From Neoceratodus forsteri (taxonomy: Eukaryota; Chordata; Ceratodontiformes; Ceratodontidae), in NCBI GenBank assembly GCA_016271365.2, contig CM057455.1:1562186501-1562250500 (forward strand): a DNA stretch of 64,000 nucleotides, written 5' to 3'. Position 1 is the first letter of the stretch. Each line of letters opens with the position of its first letter. Below the pieces are notes generated by a model. It made no database searches. It had not been told where the DNA came from and was given only the letters and a program-made list of their open reading frames with translations. Below are positions 12,526-24,075 of this stretch, one piece after another. Both the position numbers and the translations under genes were made by a program.

Positions 12526-12769
12526 CACAGCTGAACTCTCTCAACAAAGGAAAAGGGCCCCAATTTTCAAATATCATCGGCAGACGAATGGAGATAGTTT
12601 TTACTCACTGCTCTTAACCCTGAAGCACTGTGTAATTCCCTCCTGCTGAAAGGAGCTTTAATTATCTGACTGCTTCTAGCATGAAATACTATATATTTCT
12701 CTCCTGCAGAAGGGAGTTTTAATTTTGCTGAAGCCTATAACTTTAACTGCTGTTAATATTGTTGTTATC

Positions 12770-13012
12770 CTCTAGTGTGTTCAATTCGAACTATATTTAC
12801 TTGCAGCTCGCTACCCGTTTCAAACAGCACTGCTTTGAGATTTAATCCTGTAGTGTGTTCAATTTGAATTATAGTTACTTGCAGCTCGCTACCCGTTTCA
12901 AACAGCACTGCTTTGAGATTTAATCCTGTAGTGTGTTCAATTTGAATTATAGTTACTTGCAGCTTGCTACCCGTTTCAAACAGAGCTGCTTTTGAGATTT
13001 AATCCTGTAGTC
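12770..13012 (+). repeat. 5' tandem array, type-2 units of about 79 bp (x3)
   Basis: Three copies share 'tagtgtgttcaatttgaatt', 'atagttacttgcagctcgct', 'acccgtttcaaacagcactg' and 'ctttgagatttaatcct', starting near 12772, 12849 and 12928. They are highly similar to each other and unlike the type-1 units. They lie between two type-1 segments, so the 5' region of the LINE is a two-component array. Confidence 0.85.
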
Positions 13013-13126
13013 CTTACCGAATTAATGTCTCTAGTGCTCTGTTAACCCACTCTTGTAATTGTACACTGCGCCAAATGTTAGCAAGCCCCTTCCTCGCTCT
13101 TACCTATTTATTCTGTTCTCCTCATC

Positions 13127-13215
13127 TCCTGTGGTCCATCATGGAGGTCATGAGGGTAGCCAAGTAGCCCTCCCCCTAAACGGAGCACGGACCCTCCCCG
13201 AGCTATTGCAAGCAG
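13127..13215 (+). repeat. Isolated type-1 monomer
   Basis: Repeats the type-1 unit of 12250-12525 almost exactly (ctcctgtggtccatcatgga ... gagctattgcaagcaggcat) and is followed by the same gcacagctgagctctctcaa extension. Confidence 0.8.
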
Positions 13216-13573
13216 GCATGGCACAGCTGAGCTCTCTCAACAAAGGAAGACCCGCTGACGCTCCGCGTCAGCTCCCCACCACCCCCACCACCACCCTTGG
13301 CAAACTCTGAGCTATATAGGGGTGATCACATGCCAAAAAAAAACAAACAGTCAGCTCACTTTACCATTTGCAGGCTATACCGAGAATCCACTAGTGGCCG
13401 CTACACTCAGATGTCAGCATTAATAGGCCCATCTCAAGCCCTTGTACTGCTGCCTCTACATGTTGTTTCAACTTCACCTAATAACTCTCTTTACCCTCAT
13501 CCCCTGGGTGTCCCTCCTGGCAGCTAATTAACCTACCCTACCAGCCTGCCAAGTACCATGTATCAAGCTGTAG

Positions 13574-14560
13574 ACATATATTGGTACCTCTACTACCGTA
13601 GCTGTTTCACACCAAGGCCACCTCACCCAGACACTATTAATTGGCTCTGGGTTAATCCCCTCTACCTTCCGAATTAGCCACCTCATCCTGCTTACACATG
13701 CTCGGAGATCTAAAGCCTATATAGCCAAGCCCTTTACTGTTTCTAAAAAGCTTCAGTGGGTGGCCCATCATACCAAACTCCTAGCCACCCTACTACTTCT
13801 CCTTGCTGGTGATATTGAGCTTAACCCCAGACCCTCCCACCACAACTCCCCTAACCCCTCCATCCCACTCCAACTCCCCTCAGGCCTTAAACTGATTCAT
13901 CTAAATATTTGTAGCCTTCTATGCAAAATAACCTTGCTTCAAACTCTGGTCTTGTCCCTCAGCCCAGATATCCTGATCATCTCCGAAACCTGGCTGAAGC
14001 CACATAACCATGACACAGAATTTGCTATACCCAGCTATACTCTGCTCCGGCATGACCGTATGGAAAAAAAGGGGGTGGCTTGGCTATGTACATTGCCTCC
14101 ACCATCCAGTATTCCTCGGTTGCCCTATCCATACCTTCGCAGTCCATCAACACCTTTATGGTAAAACTCGCCATCCCCCACTCAACTCCAATTTACATAG
14201 CGGGTAGATACTGCGCTCCTGACACCATCACACCTGCCATACTTGACCACCTGGGTTCCTTAAACTCCCTGGCATCAGGCCGTGAGATCCATATACTTGG
14301 GAATTTTAACCTGAACTGGCTCTCTGAATCTCACTCTAAATTTTGTGACAAGGTGACAGCCCTAATCCTGACTTAGCTAATCACCGAACCCACTCGGCTA
14401 AACCACAAAACACAAAACCACACTCTTTTGGACTGGTTCCTCACCTCTCTCCCACACAGGATCTTAGCCTCCGGCCTCCTTCTGGATGCCCTCAGCGATC
14501 ACCACGGAATCTACCAAGTACGCAAAATTTTCAGACCTAAAGCTCCCCCACCCAGAGTAA
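13574..14560 (+). pseudogene. L2-like ORF N-terminus: 2A-like motif plus endonuclease
   Basis: The frame is open from 13574 (no ATG upstream). From 13760 it reads through a leucine-rich stretch (TLLLLLAG) into DIELNPRP at 13811-13834. This matches the 2A translational-recoding consensus D-x-E-x-N-P-G-P except that the G is R. Right after it comes an apurinic endonuclease domain: LKLIHLNICSLLCK (catalytic Asn), DILIISETWL (Glu), then after a frameshift near 14080-14110 HILGNFNLNWL (GDFN-like), then a TAG at 14374 and LSDHHGIY (SDH). The domain nicks target DNA. 2A sequences at this place are known from CR1, L2 and related non-LTR elements. The copy is inactive. Confidence 0.82.
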
Positions 14561-14952
14561 TCATGACAAGATCCTACAAATCTCTGGACCTCCCCTCACT
14601 ACTAAATGATTTGGGCAACACAGACTGGCCGCGCATTAGTCAATTCACCTCCATAGATGAGGCCCTGCTGTTCTTTAAGTCCAAGGTCTCCACCATCTGG
14701 GACCGATACACCCCCCCTTCAGATGTACCAGAGTTCGTGGTGCTCACCTCCCATGGATCACTCCCAAAATCCTAGCCCACCTTCATATCAGAGACAAGGC
14801 CTGGAAAACATAAGTCCTCTGGCTCTTCGGCTGACCAGCAGATTTACCATGAGCTTTGGAATTCAAGTACCAAAATAATCCACCAAGCTAAAGCCAATTA
14901 TTTCAAAGGCGCATTCAACTCCACCTCCTACCTCCTGTCACAATTCTGGAAG

Positions 14953-16930
14953 GTGGTCAAATCGCTCCTCACCCTTCCATCGCAGTCCCCCACACCCTCC
15001 CTGCAGGTAGGCGGTCTTACCTTCACGGATCCCCCAGTTGTGGCCACATTGCTTAACTCTCTCTTCACAACTAGCCATGTCACTCCCCTGTCCACTCCTC
15101 ACCCTGCTCGGCACCCCTTCCCCTCTAACCCACCTAGTGGCATACTCACAGATCACACCTTCTCCTTCCTGCCGGTCACCCTGGTTGAGGTATATAATGC
15201 ACTGGTTGCCCTTAACCCAAGGAAGGGCAAATGTCCTACTGGGCTGGACTCAAAAATGCTCCACTTATCTGACCCTGTCATAGCTCTACCCCATGCTGCC
15301 TAATTTAACTTATCCTTCTTCCTAGCTGAAGTCCCCTCTGAATGGAAACATGCCATTGTAATCCCACTTCCTAAGAGTGGAGATGCCTCAAACCCTAACA
15401 ACTATTGGCCCATCTCCCTCCTACCGATCCTGGCCAAACAACAGGAGCGCCTGGTACTCTCTCATCTATCCTCCTTTCTGGACTCCTCCTCCTTTTTTTC
15501 CTCATCAGTCTGGATTTAGGAAATCCCACTCTACCACTTCCTCCCTTCTCAGAATTAACAATTCCATCCTCACTGCGATGGATGCCGGCCACATCACAAC
15601 TGCCATCTTCATTGACCTGGCTAAAGCATTTGACACAGTGTTACACTCCCTCCTCCTGGTAAAACTTGCCAATGCTGGACTATCCAACTGGGCCACATCT
15701 TAGTTCCTCTCTTACCTCACTGGCAGATTCCAAGCCGTCTGCATCAGTTCTTCCACCTCGGCACCCCTCACAATCACCTCAGGGGTACCACAAGGCTCGG
15801 TTCTTGGCCCACTCCTGTTCTCAGTTTTCCTGAATGACCTGCCCTCTGCCTGCCCACACTCATCTATCCACATGTATGCGGTCGATACAGTGCTGTATCC
15901 ATCCAGACCCTCGTCCACAGAGTTTGCAACCAGGCTGCAGCAAGATTTTATCTCAGTTCAGCACTAGCTCTGCTCAAATCACGTCCTCCTCAATGCCAAA
16001 AAAACAGTCTCACTAACCTTTGGCACAAGGCAGAGAATTTCCAGGCTACCCTCTCCGATCACATTCCACACCCTGGAAGGGTTCCCCCTCGAGAACTGCA
16101 CCTCCTTCAGATACCTCGGCATCTGGCTTGACCAGCATCTCAATTTTCTCCATGCACATCGACTCCATACTCAAAAAGCTACACCCCAGGCTTGGAGCAC
16201 TTTACTGGTATCGTGACAACATCCCTCTACCTGCCAGAAAGGTAATAGTGCAGAAAATGATCCTCCCTGTCCTCGACTATGGGGACGTGATCTGCTGCGC
16301 TGGCCCCAAGTCCACACTAGCCAGGCTCGACCCTATCTTCCATTCTTTCTGTTGTTTCACCCTGAACTGTCCCTACACCACACACCACTGTGCCCTATAT
16401 CAATCTATACACCGCACCTCTCTAGAAACTCGCAGAAAGGCCCACTGCGCCAAGATCCCAGCCAAGTTTTGGTCCCAGCGGCTCCCCTCCTACCTCACTG
16501 ATGCCCTATCCAACCCCTGCACCCAAGCTTACTCTCTCAGAAACACTGACTCTCGGACCCTAGCTGCCCCACACCAGTTTACCACCATCGGCCAGGCAGC
16601 TTTCAGCTACCGCCTTCCATTATTGTGGAACTCCCTTCCAGCATCCATATGTCACTTTTCCTCCCTCTCGCAACTCAAATCCTTGCTCCAAGTTCATTTT
16701 GCCCCTACCTGCACATGTGTCCAGCTGTTTTCCAGTCTCTGTGTGGAATGTCTGAGTATTCTCCTCCTAGTAACTCATAAATCTGACCAGCTTATTAGAG
16801 GCATTCACTATGTACCTATTCTATCATGCTGTCTCAACTGTGCCCACCTACTATCTCTCTCGACACACTATTGTCTAGCAAACAGTACTAATGTTAGTGT
16901 TACCCTCACTATGTATTATGAAATATCAAG
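14953..16930 (+). pseudogene. L2-like reverse transcriptase and C-terminal domain
   Basis: RT motifs appear in order but in changing frames: RKGKCPTGLDSKML near 15220-15260, then IPLPKSGDASNPNNYWPISL, then HQSGFRKSHSTTSSLLRI and FIDLAKAFDTV at 15606-15640. Next come GVPQGSVLGPLLFSVFLNDL at about 15783-15842 and YAVDT at about 15877. The catalytic YADD has therefore become YAVD. The third frame (ORF 16020-17051) carries the L2-style C-terminal domain: LPVLDYGDVICCAG, TTHHCALYQSIHRTSLETRR, FSYRLPLLWNSLP, QLKSLLQVHF. Residues past about 16950 come from the inserted hAT MITE and are not part of the protein. Confidence 0.85.
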
Positions 16931-16951
16931 TGTTTTTATGCTGTCTTCAAC

Positions 16952-17260
16952 CATACCTCTCAACCTTTTGTCCCCTAAATGTGGAACATTGCCTGTCAAA
17001 ATGTGGAACAAATGGGCAAAATGTGGAACACTTAGTCATATCTTTACCTAAGAAGCTCAAAACACTGTTAAAATGTTGCATTTATGTTCAGAAAGTCTGT
17101 TATTAATTGAATAATGCATTTTTTTGCATCCTTTACTATGGATTTTTGCTTTCAAATGTTGACTTTGAATGTGGAACAAGTCCTCACAATGTAAAACAGG
17201 GAGCTTTTGTGAAGTAAAATGAGGAACGTTCCTCGTAATGTGGTACAGTTGAGAGGTATG
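16952..17260. mobile_element. hAT-type MITE, 309 bp, perfect TSD
   Basis: Perfect 13-bp terminal inverted repeats, catacctctcaac and gttgagaggtatg. Perfect 8-bp TSD tcttcaac at 16944-16951 and 17261-17268. The TSD length and non-coding interior fit a hAT MITE. The interior carries four exact AATGTGGAACA motifs (16978, 17000, 17020, 17168) and several near matches, like subterminal transposase-binding repeats. It inserted into the L2-like element, so it is younger than that insertion. Confidence 0.9.
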
Positions 17261-17370
17261 TCTTCAACTGTTATCCACATTCCTCCTTCCCACAGGATGC
17301 ATCTGGAATCGAGCAGTAGTCTGCTCAGCACGCCTTCCTGGTAAAACGTGCAAATAAATAAATAAATAAG

Positions 17371-18512
17371 AGCTGACTCCTCCTACTCATTTTTATTTTG
17401 CAGGGTATGAGGCCATGCTGGAATTTGCTTTCTGTAGCCAGAAAGGTGTCATCATGAACCACACCTAGATAAAATGTGGGAGGGGTAGGAATGAAAAAAT
17501 AGGTAGAAACAACATTGGTGTACAGGGGGATGATGTCACTATACTCTGCCCATACCTGTGCAGAATATAGATATCTGAGTCCCTGGCTCTCCTTCTGACC
17601 AGGAAAGTTCTGGGTGGCTATCCTTCCAACCAGCGAACCCCACCTAGAGAAGGGTAAGTCCAAAACTGTATATGAGTGGGACAGGCAGGGTATCTGGGGG
17701 ACAGTGATGACTGCTACTTTAGGCATGGAATCGAGGGCTTGTGGAATGGTTGATGGAGAGTCTGCTCACTGGATATAAAAATAGAAAGTGAAATAATTAC
17801 TGGAAATTGTTGCATTCTGCTTTGAATTCACATCAAAAAGCACCCTTCTGTGTATTTAGGAAACACATTTCTTTATGCCCTTCAACATCTACAGTCCCTC
17901 ATGTTGAAGCCTCTTCCCAAGTTTGTCGCAGAACTGTTGCCCCCTTTAAGAGAAATCCTGCACTTGCCTCTAAACAACAGAAGGAACAACTGCAGTCTCT
18001 ACAACAGAAGGAACAACTGCAGTCTCTACTGATTAGCATAGACATTTACAGTGATAAATGCTTCTAGAAATACTCCTATTCAGTTTCTGGTGGCACGGTG
18101 TTTCTAATTACAAATTGAACTGTCCCAAATGGCCTTCAGAGACCTGAAAAATAATTGCTGTTCTGTGACAGATTGGTCATTAGAGGACATTTGAAAATTT
18201 TTCATTTTTTGAATTAATTTTTCTAACAAATACAAAAGTACTTTCTTTGGAAATAGACTGAAGTTGGTGTATGAAGTCTTTTGTACACTAATTGCCCCAC
18301 ACTGGCATGCTTTAAGCATTATGACAGCCTAAACAAAATGCCGGGAAGTGATTGCAATATTCTCATTCTGTTTCAACCATCACAGTTGGAATGATCTCTC
18401 AGTCTTGGAAATCTGTATAGCAAAAGGTTAGCAGGGATTCCTGGTCAATCTAACATTTTACCTGTAGTTCCTGGGTTATTTTCCTGTGTTTTCTTATAAA
18501 ATTATGTATTTC
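17371..18512. other. Anonymous sequence, no gene recognised
   Basis: The minus-strand ORF 17325-17726 (133 aa) has no recognisable domain. A short tandem duplication (acaacagaaggaacaactgc at about 17977 and 18001) is the only structure seen. Confidence 0.55.
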
Positions 18513-18997
18513 GTTTTTGTTAACCGGGTAGGTGCACTAGCCATGAAATGACTATTTTCAGGCATGACCCGGGAGAGTACAACAATCAAAGACAGGTACA
18601 TAGCATGAGTACAATGAAATTACAATAGCATAGGTCAAAACAGTCTATAGTTATACAGTTAGTAGTAATGAATATGTACAGCCAGGACAATAACAATCAA
18701 TGCAATTCACATAGAGTTTTTAGGCAGAGAAAACCTACACAGTCTAGGAAGAGATACCACAACATAACAGCAAAGAAATATTGTTCAAATTAGTCACAAC
18801 AATGAAGATTCAAATAGGCAGCGGAACAAAGCAAGGGTAAATTCCTGATTGCTTTCAACAGAAGCTGAATTGTGATGTTTCCCTTTAGTAACCATCTCGT
18901 GTATCATTTTTAAGTAAAATGCAGGGATTCCCTTTGAATCTAGGAGACCTGGATTAGTGAACATTATTGTGGGGCTGGCCTGGTGCACTGCTGCCAC
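18513..18997 (-). mobile_element. L2-like LINE 3'-end fragment
   Basis: Read on the minus strand, the ORF 18794-18997 contains a weak C-terminal-like segment (GIPAFYLKMIHEMVTK). The 3' UTR ends in words (tattttcaggcatgacccgg, gttaaccgggtag) that parallel the LINE end at 62936-63390 (cattttcaatggggacccat). Only the 3' end is present. The family assignment is inference from these shared words. Confidence 0.4.
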
Positions 18998-20372
18998 TTC
19001 CTTGCACTAGCTAGGAGGGATACCTACATTTACATCTGAGACCCTGTAGTCTTGCTATTGGCCTGTAGGGGAGAATTTGAAGTCCATGTGGATGCACTCC
19101 TTCTCTGAGAACTGTGAAAGGTCTTGGTTGGTATATTCCTAATCCCTGATGGTCCAGGGCAATTGCCATCCACCAGTAAGAGTAGTGTTGATATTCATAT
19201 CTCTGCTGAGTTCTGCTGTGCCGTCTTCCCAATGGAGGTCATACAAAGCTGAAAGCATATCTCCTGGTTGCTATACCCCTGACCAACCTGCCCAGGCTCT
19301 GGCATGCCTGTTCCTCACTATTTACTAATTTAGAATGAAAGGGGTAAGACATATTGAGCCAAAGCTGATTTTCAGTCATGACCTGGGAGGGAGTTTTCAG
19401 GGGAGGCACAGGCAAAGACACTTCTGTACAGCATGCAAAATATGCAGGTGCAAGAGAACAAACACTGGGTATATTTTGTTAGGTATCAATATTACTGAAC
19501 TGCTACAGTAATAAAGGGAAAATAATGTACTGCTAGTGGTGGCAACCCAGTAAGACCATGACAGAATGAGGTGGGGGTGGGGGATGGTCAGCCCGTGATA
19601 AAAGACAGGGGGCAGTGCAGAACTTAGACCACATGGAGTAGTCAGACACAAGGCCAGAAATTATAAACAGAAAACATTCAAGATAATTTGTGTGCTAAAA
19701 TCTGCTCTACCCACAAAATTACCTAGCACTGTTTAGTGCTGTGACACTGAGTTTCAATGTTGCTACATTATGCCTATAGTATCCTTTTTTTTATTTTACA
19801 CCTCCATATCAATGTCTGTGAGGTGAAAAGCACTAAGGCATTGTTAAGTTTACCCTAATTTGGTTTTAGACCCCCTCCACCAACTGAAATTAGACTGCTC
19901 AATGGCTACAAGACTGTGTTGCATAGAGACTCCCTATTGGACAAGCAGGGTAGGAAATAAGATTAACTTTAGGCATGTTTGCACTGCCAACTTTGCAGCT
20001 CATCAATGCGTGCACACAGGTTGATGTGCTGCAAAGTCGTCAGTGTGGACACTTACTCGACTGTACTAGGTGCATATTGGATCCCTTTTCTGCATTAACA
20101 CGAGTTGGTATGTTTATTGAAGTGAGTGTATTATGCAGCAGTGTAAATGCACTGCGATGCTTGCTCCAATTAAAAGCAGCCACCCCCAGGCTCCTCCACT
20201 GCTCCCATCCTGGCCCCCAGCCACTCTGCAGTGCAATCTGTATTGGTATAAGGGAAGGCTGTGTAAAGGGTCAATTGACCTGGCCGATGAGATCGGAGCA
20301 TGAGCAGAGTGGCTCAAATGTGAGAGAACTGCAGCCATGTAAACATGACTTTTGTTATTTGTTTATTTGCAT
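18998..20372. other. Anonymous sequence, no gene recognised
   Basis: Short ORFs on both strands lack recognisable domains. No TIR, LTR or tandem structure was seen. Confidence 0.55.
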
Positions 20373-22300
20373 GACCATATGAACATACGAAAGGCCAAGA
20401 GAAAAAGGCCTGAAGGTCTATTTAGTTTGTCTGATGCAGAGTTCATGCACGTATGTCACATGTTGCTCCACCCCACTTCTTCCTTAACCTTCCTTTGACT
20501 GTATCTCACCTTCTTTTAAATCCCCCAACTGAACTGTGATTTACTACTTGTTCTGGTCGTGCATTCCAGCCTGCCACCACCCTTTCAGGGAAGAAGTGCC
20601 TTCTGGTCTCCTTCCTGTACCTCACTCCTGCTAATTTATAGTTGTACCCTGCTGTTGCGTCTGTTCTCACTTCTGTAAAACAGATCCTGTATGATGACCT
20701 TGTTAATGCATTTAAGGTATTTGAAGGACTGGATCATGTTCCCTATGGTCTCATTTCTCCTCCAGTGAGTACATGTTCAGGTTCACCAGCCTCTGTTCAC
20801 ATGAGATATCCTGTTGCCCCTGACCTATCTTGGTAGCCCTCCTCTGCACACCTCCATTTGGTTTGTGTCTTTTTTAAGGTAGGGGCTCCAGTACCACACA
20901 CAGTATGCCAGATGCAGATGCACCATGAACCTGTATATGGGCAGAATGACCTCTTTCCTGCTGCTGGTGAATCCCCTTGATATGCAGCTCAGAATTCTGT
21001 TCACCTTCCCTAACACTTTTTTGCATTGCATTGACAATTTCAGTTTGCTTGTAATTGCTATCCCAATGTTTTTCTCCTCTTCCTCTGAGGCTGTGACCTT
21101 TACCCCTCCAAGTCTGTACTTGGCTCTTTGGTTCTTATATCCTGTGCTCATCACTTTGCACTTTTTAGCATAGTCCCCCAACTGCCAGATTCCAAACCAT
21201 GTCTGCAACCTTTCAAGGCTCTCTCTCAGATCACTCAAGCCCTTTTCAGTGTCCACTGTCCTGCAGAGCATGGTATCATCCATGTAAAGGCATATATTGG
21301 CTTTGATGCTGTCCCCAATGTTGTTTATGAACATATTTAATAGTACTGGAACAAGCACTGATCCCTGTGGAGCACCACTAGTAAATTCTCTCATCCTGGA
21401 GTCCCCCCCCCACTACTTGCAGTGTTCTACTCTCTAGCCAATTTGCCACCCATCAGGTTAGTTTCTCCCCTCTCCCCATATCTGCCATTTCTTTGAGCAA
21501 CCTCTTGCGGGGGACAGAGTCAAAAGACATGTTGAAATCCATGTATAGTCTATCCACCAGTTGGCCCTTGTCTACACTGCCCTAGTTAAAAAGAAACTGA
21601 TTAGATTTATTTAATATGTCCTCCCTGCAATGAACTCATGGTGCCTGCTATCCTGGAGCCCATTCTTCTTAAGAAATGTAACCAGCTCTTCCTTTAGGAT
21701 AGTTTCCATCAGCTTGCCAACAATTTGATGTCAGGCTGACTGGTCTATAATTCCCTTGTTCCACCCTTCATCCACTCTTGTACAGGGGTACTACACTGGA
21801 TGTCCTCTACTCCTGAGGAACCACTCCTGTGTCCAGTGAGCAATTGAACAAGCCCAGGAGCACTGCAAGGACTGCCACCAGCTCTCTAAGAAGCCTCAGG
21901 TGCATGTCATCTAGCCCTGGAGACTTGGCTAAATTAAAGACCTTGAGTCATTTAAGGACTCTATCCTCTGTTTTCTCCCTTATTTTCATTACCCCTTCCT
22001 TTGTCCCTATTTCCCTCTGTGGTAGTGACCATACTTCTCCTTTGTGAGAACTGTACAGAAGCATTTATCCTGCACCTCATCTTTTCCCTGTTTTCCTCCA
22101 ACCACTTTGTCCACTTCTGAGCTTAACTAATTCCTCCGTTGTTGCTCCTTTTTCCTGGATGTATCAGAGGAAGGTCTTGTCACCTCTTTGATTCCCTCAG
22201 CTATTCTTAGTTCTGTCTCTGCCTTGACCAGCCTTACCATGCAAAAGTTGATTTCAGTTGCCCTTCATAGTCTGCCCTTTCTTCCTAGTAGTACATTGAG
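20373..22300 (-). mobile_element. CR1-like LINE, 3' half (RT), minus strand
   Basis: On the minus strand the element runs from an EN-RT linker at about 22290 through the reverse transcriptase to a 3' tail at 20373. ORF 20825-21394 (189 aa) contains FTSGAPQGSVLVPVLLNMFI (motif 4), LYMDDTMLC (catalytic YADD altered to YMDD), WQLGDYAKKCKVM and RFMVHLHLAYCVWYWSPYLK (thumb). Upstream frames are broken but recognisable to about 22170. The 3' end reads aggcctttttctcttggcct on the minus strand. It overlaps about 115 bp of linker with the plus-strand half at 22310-23342. Confidence 0.85.
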
Positions 22301-22309
22301 TAGGGCAAC

Positions 22310-23342
22310 TGAAGAGAGGAAAAGGGACCAGGAAGGGGGAAGGCATGGGAAACATAGGATGTGGATAGTGTTTTCCATGAATGCCAGGAGTTTTGGAAAC
22401 ATAATGGAGGACCTCTAGGACATAATTATGGAGGGTCGAGCGGATCTGGTGGTGGTCACCAAGACCTGGGAAAGCCCAAACTATGACTGGGATCTGTGTG
22501 TTCCTAGATACACCCTCTGTAGAAAGGAAATAACAAAGGGAAGGGGTGGTAGGGGTGTCAGTCTATGTTAAGGAGGGGATAAAGGTCACAAGAAAGGATA
22601 TGGAAATGGTACAGAGACACTATTGTTACAGCTGCAGTCAGGGGTTAGGGAAAAATAAGGATAGGGGTTGGGTACCTACTGCCAAGTCAAGATGGAGACA
22701 CAGACAGCTGGGGGGTGAGATAAGAAAGGCTGTGGAGGTAGGGGAAGTGGTAATAGTGGAGGATTTTAACATGCCTAGTGTGGATTTGAGCATCCCACAG
22801 GCCAACAGCAGCAGGAGTCAAGTGAGCCTAGCTGTATTCCAGGATTTTTTTTTTACTTGGGAGTGATGGAGCCAACATGTGATTGGGCCTTCCTAGACCT
22901 ATTTCTGACAAACAGTGACCACATCAAAAGCATCAGGTTCATTGAGCCCTTGGGAGGGAGTGACTACCAGTAAGTGTGGTTTCAGGTGGACATGGGGTAT
23001 GAAGTGCTGGGATGAAGCTAGAGGAAAGATTGAGGAAACTCAGGGAAGATATAGGTATGGAGGCTAGATGGGTTGTAATTAGACAGGGGGTTCAGGCAGC
23101 CACTACAGCCTGCCTTAAGCAGAAGAATGTAAGGAGCAAGAGGAGTAAGCCACTATGGTTTACAAAGGAGGTGGTGAGAGCAGTGAGGGAAAAAAGTTCT
23201 GCTTACTGGAAATATAAGATGTCCCAGAAGATGGCAGAATATGCAGGGCTGTTGAAATCAACTTGCTGAGTGGTAAGGGAGACCAAGGTGGAGACAGAAC
23301 TAAGAATAGTTCAGGGGACCAAAAAGGCTGACAAGACCTGCC
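22310..23342 (+). mobile_element. CR1-like LINE, 5' half (endonuclease), plus strand
   Basis: Frames read FSMNARSFGNIMEDL, DLVVVTKTWESPNYDWD, LCRKE, GVSVYVKEGIKVT, VIVEDFNMPSVDLS and SDYQ. These are the conserved blocks of the CR1 endonuclease domain, with Glu in the ETW-like block replaced by Lys (TKTW). The EN-RT linker follows: WFTKEVVRAVREKSSAYWKY, then KSTC. It stops at 23342 in the same linker at which the minus-strand half begins, so the two parts complement each other. Several stops break the frame. Confidence 0.85.
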
Positions 23343-23446
23343 CTACTAGCTGCCCCTTTCTAGTTCCCCCCTCCTTGTCCATTTTCTCCCCTTCCCTCTG
23401 ACACCCCTCTACTTTGTTCACCCTTCCTCACACTTAAATTTTGTTT

Positions 23447-24075
23447 ATCAGGTAAGACCATGGGCACCAAAGTGCCTTTTAGTGTGTTGAGCTGGAGGTC
23501 AGCAATTCATGCAAAAACATGCAATTAATAATACAAACCAGCAAAAAAGATATACAACTATACATTATAAAAACAGTTACATGACAATTTCTTAAAGAAA
23601 TACTTCTTGAGTTGCAGTAGGGAGCAGCAGCTTTAACAGTAAATCTCAATGCATCATGTAAGTTAGTTCAGTTTCAGATAGCACTTACTCAAAATGGACT
23701 GGAGTTATGAGAAGGTACAGTTATGAGAATGTTCACTGACTTAAAATTGGGGTCCATAGCTTTATTATGATTGGACTCAAATAAGTAGGTTGTCCATGAT
23801 ACTTCAATGTACAGTATGTACCACATTTGTTCCTGTACAGTATAATTCATGTGTCATTTTGCCACTGATATTGAATGAGTTGAGTGAGTTTCCTGCTGGG
23901 CAGAATGCCTACATATGATGAAGCACTCATACTAATGTAATAAACCTTACCAAACCTCACAAAACGCACATGATTCTTAGTCATAGGAGAGCCATGAGTA
24001 AGTAACACATATAGCTCTTTTTTAATAATAAAAAGTTTTACTTTGAGTATGTTTTGAAAACTTAGAAACATAAAA
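23447..24075 (-). mobile_element. Possible L2-like LINE 3'-end fragment
   Basis: Starts with gtttatcaggtaagaccatg, a tail-like motif comparable with other LINE ends here, followed by AT-rich 3' UTR-like sequence. The minus-strand ORF 23847-24071 (74 aa) shows only weak similarity in character to an L2 C-terminus. Treat as tentative. Confidence 0.3.

Larger units (their letters stand above)
12250..17370 (+). mobile_element. L2-like LINE, near full length, degenerate
   Basis: Order of parts: 5' tandem arrays (12250-12520, 12770-13010, plus a unit at 13127-13215), then an open segment from 13574 with a 2A-like motif, an apurinic endonuclease domain (13835-14560), reverse transcriptase (14953-16010), an L2-type C-terminal domain (16150-16700), a 3' UTR, and a terminal (aaata)n tail at about 17352-17370. 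The tail words 'cctggtaaaacg...aaataaataaata' recur in inverse orientation at other LINE ends in this window. Base composition is CpG- and C-richer than the AT-rich flanks. Multiple frameshifts and stops show it is dead. A hAT MITE sits in its 3' end. Confidence 0.85.

Noticed and set aside
12252..12617. 121-aa ORF as a possible LINE ORF1
   Set aside because: The protein is produced by reading through the 88-bp tandem monomers (repeated 'AAPVVHHGG.EGSQVAL'); no conserved domain.
16950..17051. C-terminal extension of the L2-like ORF
   Set aside because: The last ~33 codons are encoded by the inserted hAT MITE, not by the LINE.
17325..17726. 133-aa minus-strand ORF as a host gene
   Set aside because: No domain, no splice-site support, and one end includes the LINE tail at 17340-17370.
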